Both the position numbers and the translations under genes were made by a program. Positions 56,973-64,000 of a DNA stretch of 64,000 nucleotides are shown in pieces; the first letter of the stretch is position 1; the number at the start of each line of letters is the position of its first letter. Under the pieces are notes generated by a model. The model made no database searches. It saw only the letters and a list, made by a program, of their open reading frames with translations, and was not told the DNA's origin. Origin of the DNA: Chinchilla lanigera (lineage: Eukaryota; Chordata; Mammalia; Rodentia; Chinchillidae); contig NW_004955417.1 of assembly GCF_000276665.1 (NCBI RefSeq), positions 20,356,363 to 20,420,362 on the forward strand, in the 5' to 3' direction.

Positions 56973-58348
56973 ATGAAAGGAAATAGAAGAGCAAATCTTC
57001 TCATATAAATTGAATAGCAGATTTAATTTTTGTAATTTTTATGCTCAACAGGAAAAACTAGGGTAAATGGCTAGCTTCAGTTAATACTTTCAAAGCAGTT
57101 GCATGTATTTTCTCCGCCAATAGATATCTACTTAAAATTTTATTACTCCAGGACAAAACATAAATTATGTGGCTTTTAGAAAGTAGATTTCTGTCATGCT
57201 CATATTTCTGTATATTGTAATACTGACTTTTCCGTTATTTCTCATTTATTCCATATATACATATTGCCATGTGTGTAATTTAGTCTACACTGGCTTCATG
57301 TTCTACGATGCATTTCAGTTCCCTTCCTTCTCATATCTCTCTGTAGAGTATGTTAAGCCAGGGGATAACACTGGTCTACTTTGAATTTCTTTTTATTAAT
57401 TCTTTACAGAAAGTAATCATAAGGATGTGACTGCTAAGAAGATTCATTTAAACAGAGATGTACACAAAATAAATGCTCAAGTTTGGAGATATTTAATCTA
57501 TAGTATGCATCATAAAGATTTCATTTCAAGATTGATTCCTTGATGTAATGTTCCTGGCTCCTAGGGAACAGGTGTTCATTTTTCTTTGTGGACTTCTTCC
57601 TTGAGAGAGGTGTATCTACTTGCTTGATCCCCCCACCTGGGTGCTACTCAGATGTTCTGAATGTAACAGTTATGTAGCCCAGAAGATGTTTTGCATCCCC
57701 TTTATGTTTTTCTTCCTGAGTAGACACGAACACCACTTTCCCAGCCTACCATGAAATTAGGTTTGGGGCTATGAACGAAGTTGTAAGCAGTGGAATATGG
57801 ATGAAAGTGTGTTCCAGGCCAGTTTCTGCAAATAACCTCTGGACCCTCTAGTCTTGAACAGCAAAATTGAAAGCTCTGTATAGCAAATATCACAAACACA
57901 AAATGGCCAATGAGCCGCTGTCGGGAGACAAGCAAGCTATTCAACATTTCTTATGACTTGAGTGAGAAATACATTTATATTTTGATGAAACAAATAGATT
58001 ATAATGTTGGTTGGTTACAACATCAGGACCTTCCTCCAGTTCAGGTAAGGATTTCATCTCCCATTCAACAAGCCATTTTCTATTCTTTAAGCATGGATGG
58101 TTCTTCCATCCACTGAGGAAATTTAGTATGTAAGTTCCTTTTCCTAAGTGCTAATCTCAAATACTGTGATATTTCCCATACATAGTATTCCTATTATAGG
58201 ATTCAAATACATATTTCAATTTATATGAATAGAGCTGTTGCCTTGTCTTTTTCATTAGACATAATTTCATGATAGCAAGAACACATGTGTCTTTCTCACT
58301 AAAGTAATTTCAAACATCAGAGTAAGTGCATACTATTATTAGTTCTAT
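56973..58348. other. Unassigned DNA
   Basis: I see no gene and no repeat I can name. Open frames here are of chance length. Confidence 0.5.
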
Positions 58349-58462
58349 AAAAAAATGTTGGGGCTGGGGATTTAGCTCAGCGGCAAAGCGCCTGCCTGGC
58401 AAGCGCAAGGTCTTGAGTTCGGTTCCTGGGACGGGAGAAAAACCAAAAAGAAAAAAAATGTT
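58349..58462 (+). mobile_element. Young ID SINE with TSD
   Basis: The core 58,360-58,451 reads GGGGCTGGGGATTTAGCTCA, GCAAAGCGCCTGCCTGGCAA, GTCTTGAGTTCGGTTCCTGG and a GGAGAAAAACC junction with a short A-rich tail. The duplication AAAAAAATGTT (58,349-58,359 and 58,452-58,462) brackets it. Together with 13,965 and 32,350 it defines the young CAAGCGCAAGGTC subfamily. Confidence 0.95.
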
Positions 58463-58633
58463 CATGGAGTGAATTCATAGATATGTTTAAAAAACCTTTA
58501 ATCAATGCTATAATTCGTATGGTTTAATATGTTTATATTTTCATTGTGCCTCATCAGAAAAAGCAGCCATCCATCATAAGCAAGCATGAGGAGAGAGAGG
58601 AAGAGATGGGTAGAGCTTTGAGAATGTCTTTGA

Positions 58634-58668
<35 letters not shown>

Positions 58669-58859
58669 ATGAAAAATTGCTTCACCTCGTCCCAAACAGC
58701 AATCTCAAATCCAGGTGTAATGTTGGTGTGAATTAAGCCTGTGTTATGTAGAGTGCGAAAGCTTTTTGGTTCTTTGTTCTCAAAGGACTCTCAGCAAAGA
58801 CACAAAGGAGAAGCGGCAGTTCACTGAACATAACCACTGTTAACCACACAGCTACTGAC
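58463..58859. other. Unassigned DNA with a CA array
   Basis: Apart from the CA array I see no feature I can name. Confidence 0.5.
58635..58666 (+). repeat. (CA)n microsatellite
   Basis: An uninterrupted run of about 16 CA units. Confidence 0.97.
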
Positions 58860-59540
58860 TCACAACAAAGGAGCTCATGGAGAGAAGCGACAATAAATTG
58901 AGATTTCCAACTCTGTGGCATAAGCACATGCAGCAGGAATATTCCACTTTTATTAGCCTTGCATGCTTTGGGGAATTCAATGGATGCTTGCAATGTGGTT
59001 ACTGCCAAGGAGGGGAAGTTAGGTCGGCTTTTTCGCTACTATCACCAATTCAGAATCTAAGTAACCGTGACAGCACTCATTCATCCTCAAAGCTTTTAAG
59101 AGGATTTGAGCTTAGGGCTAAGGAGAAAACCCAAATATTCTTCTAGAAGTTCCAGTTCCACAAGGAAGTAAAAAAGATTTATTTGTAACAGAGATTATGT
59201 TTTTTGCTGAAATGCAGCCAATTCTATATTCATAAGAATTAATAATGTTGGACAGTTTTCAACAAACTTGATTATAATTAATACTTTAGAGGTTGCCTGG
59301 CAATCAGTGTTTGTTGACTGTGAGGAATAAGTGCTGAAATATTAGCACTTGCCCGGAGTGCATCAGAGTTGCGGAGGAAAACATCAGCGTAATTAATAAT
59401 AACCAAACGCTTCACCGTGTTCAAAAGAGTGGGAGATGCTGCAAGGTTTTCTCATCGCCTGTGTGCACAAGGAAAATCACAAAGGACTCGACTCACATCA
59501 GATAATAACTTGAGGCATCAAGATCCAACAGTCTACTTTG
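58860..59540. promoter_or_regulatory. Candidate conserved non-coding block
   Basis: About 680 nt with balanced composition, no repeat I can recognise, and no splice- or codon-like structure. It includes clustered homeodomain-type AATTAATAAT (59,391-59,400) and TATAATTAAT words and several CpGs (for example GCCCGGAGTG, GTTGCGGAGG). The texture resembles deep conserved enhancers in gene deserts. This is inference from composition only. Confidence 0.2.
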
Positions 59541-59949
59541 CTAGGTGCGCTTCATATTTTAGTATTTACATTCACCTACCCAAAAATGATACATGAGCCA
59601 AGATTAATTAGAAATCTTTGCTATTACTCCCATTCTGTGAAATATATAGCACTTTAGAAGAGCTCCATCAATATTTAGTATGTGTATTAAAGAATAACGT
59701 AAATTAATTCTCATTTGCTTACCTCCCAAACGACTGACTTTCTTGTATTTCTAATTCTATATCAAGGCATGGTGGAAAATATTTTGCAACAGCACCTATA
59801 GCTGTCATGATATTTTCTAGCTACCAGGAAACACTGAAATCAACTGTATCATGTATGTTTCTCCCACCAGTAATTATTCAGCCCTGGTTCTAAGGTAAAA
59901 GATTTTAAAATAAAGATAAGTGCAATGAATGTAAAACTGATATTCTCTA
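59541..59949. other. Unassigned DNA
   Basis: I see no feature I can name. Confidence 0.5.
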
Positions 59950-60345
59950 TTGTGTGGGGCATGATCAAAAACTGTGGTGAACATCTAATTTCAAAAAATT
60001 ATTATATAGCAATACACATCGCCATTAATCCTCTTCAACAGACTCCCTCTTACTTCAAAAACCCTGCTCCAATTCTTCTTGCCACTTTCTGGAGCAGTTC
60101 TATAAGTTCTCATTTGTGAGTGTCTTTAGTGGTGCTGTCCTGCCTGCCTTGAGCTCCTGAATCCTTTCAAGACATGTACCTTTTACACTCCTTTTTACTG
60201 TGGGAAAGAGAGAGAATCTGCACAGTGTCAGATCTAGTGAATGAAGTGGGTGAGGACACCCCACAATATCTTCATGTGACAGGAATAACCATTTAATCAA
60301 CTTGGAGTAATCAAAAACTATGGTGAATATTTAAACTTTAAAATG
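59950..60345 (-). mobile_element. Tc1/mariner transposon relic with transposase C-terminus
   Basis: On the minus strand, reading down from 60,300, the translation carries a decayed form of the mariner transposase end: CPHPLHSLDL where active relatives have a HPPYSPDL-type motif, then LCRFSLFP in place of the APCDFFLFP-type motif, a LERIQELKA helix-like stretch, LKTLTNENL, and after an in-frame stop NCSRKWQEELEQ, matching the family's usual C-terminal tryptophan-containing end. The third catalytic aspartate of the D,D34D triad is replaced by arginine and the frame has stops, so it is inactive. The N-terminal half is missing. Two similar 25-nt words (ATCAAAAACTGTGGTGAAC near 59,965 and ATCAAAAACTATGGTGAAT near 60,309) flank it in direct orientation. 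Confidence 0.7.
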
Positions 60346-60570
60346 TAGTGCAATAAAAGACATATCCCCATCCATTGTTTTCAAAATACTCTCTCCACTT
60401 GGAGCACACATGGATCTTGGAAATGTGCCTATTACTGTAATAAGTTTTAAAAAACTTAAGCATTTTACTGTATTTTTATTATTCTTTATAAATAAATTAC
60501 ACATTAATCATTGCATTAAGAACTTACTATACGAAGTTCTGCTCTGTAAGAAAGTAAATATTGAGAAATG
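60346..60570. other. Short unassigned stretch
   Basis: I see nothing I can name. Confidence 0.5.
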
Positions 60571-60632
60571 TGAGCTGCAGATGTAGCTCAGCGGCAAGTG
60601 CAAGGTCCTGAGTTTGATTCCTGGAGCAAAAG
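60571..60632 (+). mobile_element. ID SINE with internal deletion
   Basis: GAGCTGCAGATGTAGCTCAG and CGGCAAGTGCAAGGTCCTGA are joined with the middle block (AAAGCGCCTGCCTGGCAAG) missing. The two ends of the missing block share GGCAAG, so the deletion probably arose by recombination or slippage between those short repeats. GTTTGATTCCTGG and a short tail follow. Confidence 0.88.
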
Positions 60633-61682
60633 AACTAGTGAAAAATGGAGCAGTTTATTATGATGATTGATAAAAAAAATTAAATTCTTCCATTTTTGTC
60701 ATAATTCAGAAACATGCATATAACAAGACAAAATCATAAGAATTTCAATAGAATGCATTGATGATATTTAATTAAACCAAGAGAAATAATATTTTTGAAC
60801 ATGATTATTGTTTGAAAATATTTTATTGATTAATTTCAGAGGCAAAGTACCATTTCTGGCTTATTATGTGCTTGGCTTTGTGACTTGCTTTGGCTTATAA
60901 AATGCTGGCAGATATGGCTAAGGACTACATCTTACATTGATGATAGAACCACGAGAAGATTATGTCCACTCTAAACTTCTGTCAAAGGCACAAGATAGCA
61001 ACCTTTAGGGCAAAGTTGATTGCTCTCATTACTCAAATAAGATCAGTTTTGTATAAATGATAGTGAGCATTAACACAACAACTTTGGAGAATTTTTTATA
61101 GACTTCTTATGATGATAGCTAACTGATTACCCTAAACTCAAGATATACTGAACTATTTAACATTTCCACAATAGTCTTGACAAGTAAGTTTTTCTTAGCC
61201 TGAGATTAGCCTGTCTTTCATGGTTCTCATCACATACCACATCTCCCTGAAAGAGACTGCCTCTGAGAATTTATTTACAATTAATATCTATCTTTTACAG
61301 CACAGATTTTGTTTTGTTTTGCAACAGTGTTATAATGTGCATTCATGTTGTGTTCTTCTGTGTATTTTTATAAATCAGCCACTGCAGTATACCTGTGAAA
61401 TATAGCTTGTCTTACCTTCACCTCATTATTTTCAGTTTGAAAAACTTGAATATTTGCTATTATGTACATTCAATACGTGGAATTTGGAATGAAGGAACAA
61501 ATTAAATGCATACCTTGGTGTTTTAATCAAAAACAAGAATCTGCTGTTTTATCAGAGATAGTGAATATATACCAATTATTAATAGTGAAATAATTAGAAT
61601 AACACTCATCTTGTAACCAGTCGTGGAATCATTGGTTTTCAGGGGTGAGGTTTGGTTAGTTTCTTTTACTTTTCTTTTCCCC
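60633..61682. other. Unassigned AT-rich DNA
   Basis: I see no gene and no repeat I can name. Confidence 0.5.
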
Positions 61683-61749
61683 CTTTGTGGTTTTGGGGAT
61701 TTTACCAGGACAGACAAACATTCTACCACTGAGCTGTGTCCTCAGCCCT
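61683..61749 (-). mobile_element. ID SINE (antisense), diverged
   Basis: GGTTTTGGGGATTTTACCAGG, ACAAACATTCTACCACTGAG and CTGTGTCCTCAGCCC. The antisense head is clear and the middle is partly deleted. It has no poly(T) tail left. Confidence 0.75.
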
Positions 61750-63429
61750 GCTTAAGCATTTCCCATCACCATCAATCATTTCCTTTCCCGTAGTATGCTT
61801 AGAAAAGCTCACATTTAATTGCACTCTTCCTTCGATATTGCCCAATTCTTTTAAAGTCAATAGAAAATGTTTGCTTAAATCACTGATGTTCTTATCCAAA
61901 TAAATAAAACGGAATATTCTTGAGTTGTAATATTAAAATGACTTTAAGCATTTTTCCTGCTTCAGTGCCAGAATCCACAATGAACCTGAGCGCATTGTGT
62001 TGGAGAAAAGATTTTAGGAAACAAGCTCTGGGATGTTGATGGTTGTTCACAGTACTACAGGGGTAGCCTTGCTCCCAGGAACTCTCCATGTACAGAAGTA
62101 GGGAATGTGCATGTGTATCATACACAAAGATATAATCTGCATCTTTAGCTCAAACAATAAGAGTTTATGTGTGTGTATGTATGTATATATATATATATAT
62201 ATATTCACAATATGTACATGTACCTCATAATTTATACTAGTACTATTCATTTGAATCCTAATATACCACAACATTTGCTTTAGTTTTTTCTCCTTTATTT
62301 TTTTTCTTGTTAATTATAATACATTTATTTGTCTAGTTGTAGTATGCATTTAAGGTAATTTCAAAATTGATATCCATAACCCTGTGAGAAGCAAATCTAC
62401 TTCATTTATACAATTTTTAATTTTAATCCTGAGAGTATTTCATCAAGATATTGTTTCCCAAAGCTACTAGAACAGTTGTTTTCTTCCCTGAGCTCTATTT
62501 AGAGTGTTTAAGAGATAATTTTTCATTCCTCATATTCTATTTTTTTATTTTCTCTTCATCATGGTTCATTTTACTCATTTTTTAGAGGAGGGTACATGAA
62601 GGATGTGGAAATCTTACTCTAGTTCCAAGAATCTAAACTCTATAATTTGTATTCTTCTTTAAATGACACTCCTGGCTCTGTCATATCATTACCAATATCC
62701 ACTTCTTTCCACTGATTTTCAAATCAACCCGATAGAAAACTAAACTCTTTAGTTTCTGATTTGTCCTTTCTCTACTACTAAAATAACTATAATTTCAAAA
62801 TAAGATGCACTTGTATGGAAAAGCACAAGAAGGCGAGGTAAGGTAGGACACTAGTAAAACTATGGCTGTGTGTTTACCATAGAGAGAAATAATCAATGTA
62901 CCGTATTTAAAATTGAGTGGGTCAATATTATTTTAATAATACCTATGCACATCCTGACCCTATTATATTGTTTAATGAGGAAAAACTCAACATCAGCTCT
63001 ATGACAGTCTTGATAAAAATACGATTCTAGTTCAGTCACAAAAAAGTATGAGACACACCTAAAGTGACTGACAGTAGACAAAATGCGCCACCAGTGCTCT
63101 TTGACAGGGTCAAAGTCATGACAGAAAACAGAAGCCTATGGAACTGTTCACAAACTAGAGGAGGCTTAGGGGGAAAACTAAGTGTAAGATGGAATCCTGA
63201 GTTCTACCTTGGAGCAAAAAGAGACAGTGAAAAATTGGTAAAATTTGAAAAAGAATCAAGGTGACATTGACCATTGTGCTATGGTTATATATAATGGTAA
63301 TGGTAGAGGCAGCTATGTGAAAGCTACATACTCTTTAGAGAACTTTGTGTCTATTCTCTAAATCTCAATTGTTTTTCAAAAAAGAAACTTTAAAATTACT
63401 TCTGTCTGTCTTTGGACTCAACTACTTTA
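61750..63429. other. Unassigned AT-rich DNA
   Basis: No gene. Apart from a TA/TATG tract at 62,168 I see no feature I can name. Confidence 0.5.
62168..62204. repeat. (TATG)n/(TA)n microsatellite
   Basis: TGTATGTATG followed by a TA run. Confidence 0.92.
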
Positions 63430-63722
63430 TGAAACTTATAAAGACTATGGATAAAAGCTTTTTCTGCATCTATTGAGATGATTATGTGCTTTTTCTCTTT
63501 GGCTCAGTTGATATGGTGTATTACATTGATTGATTTGCATATATTAAACCATTCCTGCCTCCCTGGGATGAACCCTACTTGGCTATGGTGTATTATCTTT
63601 TTGATAATTTGATGAATTCTGTTTGTTAGTATTTTATTGAGTATCTTTGCATGTACATTCATTAGGGAGATTGGTCTATACTTCTCTTTTTTTGGTTGGG
63701 TCTTTCTCTGGTTTTGAAATCA
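63430..63722 (-). mobile_element. L1 ORF2 fragment (antisense part of an inverted L1)
   Basis: The plus strand is clear antisense L1 ORF2: GCTTTTTCTGCATCTATTGAG near 63,458, TGATTGATTTGCATATATT near 63,526, CTGGGATGAACCCTACTTGG near 63,563, TATTTTATTGAGTATCTTTGC near 63,630 and TTAGGGAGATTGGTCTATAC near 63,662, ending at GGTTTTGAAATCAG. It is much less diverged than the other L1 pieces here. The match stops sharply near 63,722, where sequence of opposite L1 orientation begins. Confidence 0.88.
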
Positions 63723-63915
63723 GTATACCTAGAGACCATATTTATAAGTGAAATAAATCAGACCTGCATGTGTAAACACCATATTATTTCACTGGTGTAA
63801 GAACCTGAAAGAGTGAACAAAATCTAGGAGGCACAGTAGACATAGTGAAAGGGAAGGAAACTTCTGAAAAAGAAAGAACAAATGGGATGAAGGAAGGAGA
63901 AAAAAAGAAGGGGGA
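63723..63915 (+). mobile_element. L1 3'-end segment (sense part of an inverted L1)
   Basis: TAAGTGAAATAAATCAGACC, then ATTATTTCACTGGTGTAAGAAC and a purine-rich GGGATGAAGGAAGGAG stretch resemble the sense L1 sequence at the ORF2 end and the start of the 3' UTR (the consensus block AAGTGAAATAAGCCAGAC and CTCATATGTGGAA). The element presumably continues past the window. Confidence 0.5.
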
Positions 63916-63919
63916 AAAT

Positions 63920-63944
63920 ATGTATATATATATATATATATACA
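63920..63944. repeat. (TA)n microsatellite
   Basis: A short TA run inside or next to the L1 3' region. Confidence 0.9.
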
Positions 63945-64000
63945 CAGGATAGTAACATAGTGGTACTACTGATTGTTCTTGCTCTATTGAAAGAAACTGT
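63945..64000. other. Window end
   Basis: Too short to assign. It may belong to the L1 3' region. Confidence 0.4.

Noticed and set aside
1..64000. CRISPR array, bacterial operons, tRNA genes, rRNA genes
   Set aside because: The sequence is mammalian nuclear DNA. The tRNA-like signals are all inside ID or MIR SINEs, and no spaced direct-repeat array exists.

Overview
This window is AT-rich, CpG-poor, repeat-dense vertebrate nuclear DNA, almost certainly from a rodent. The diagnostic evidence is a set of ID-type SINEs (tRNA-Ala/BC1-like head, A-rich tail) and B1 SINEs carrying the internal duplication, with no B2 or B4 elements. That argues against mouse and rat and for a non-muroid rodent. The ID variants and the style of the LTRs make me lean to a squirrel-related lineage or dormouse, but the species cannot be fixed from the sequence alone.

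I find no intact protein-coding gene. Every long open frame is AT-rich noise, a translated microsatellite or a translated repeat. The window reads as intergenic or deep intronic DNA. The best coding remnants are a frameshifted two-frame open segment on the minus strand at about 40,926-40,329 (unidentified, possibly a retrocopy), a decayed Tc1/mariner transposase C-terminus at about 60,300-60,035 (minus), and weak exon-like segments on the minus strand at 1,755-2,825.

Layout: 1-5 kb holds exon-like fragments, MER5-like DNA-transposon relics and an antisense LTR with a GA tract. 5.7-8.5 kb holds a MER5 relic and two old, opposed L1 fragments. 8.9-14.1 kb is rich in ID elements and has a solo MaLR-like LTR and a 34-nt U2 snRNA 5' fragment. 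14-23.8 kb is mostly unique, with MIR relics, another LTR with a GACA tract and an ID. 23.8-33 kb has a B1, young IDs with clean target-site duplications, a 29-bp palindrome, two MIRs and a nested pair of LTRs. 33-45 kb holds further LTRs, an old antisense L1, the frameshifted reading frame, a B1 and a 100-N assembly gap beside an ID tail. 45-56 kb has an old L1 3' region, GA and TA arrays, several IDs and an L1 ORF2 fragment interrupted by a B1. 56-64 kb has more IDs, a repeat-free block that may be a conserved non-coding element, the mariner relic, and at the right edge an L1 whose two parts lie in opposite orientations, as expected from twin priming.

The window's content is therefore a record of retrotransposition (L1 machinery mobilising ID, B1 and U2 RNA) and DNA-transposon decay, plus a few repeat-free blocks that could be regulatory. 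No genes work together here as far as I can see. Repeat family names are from memory of consensus sequences and were not checked by a search.
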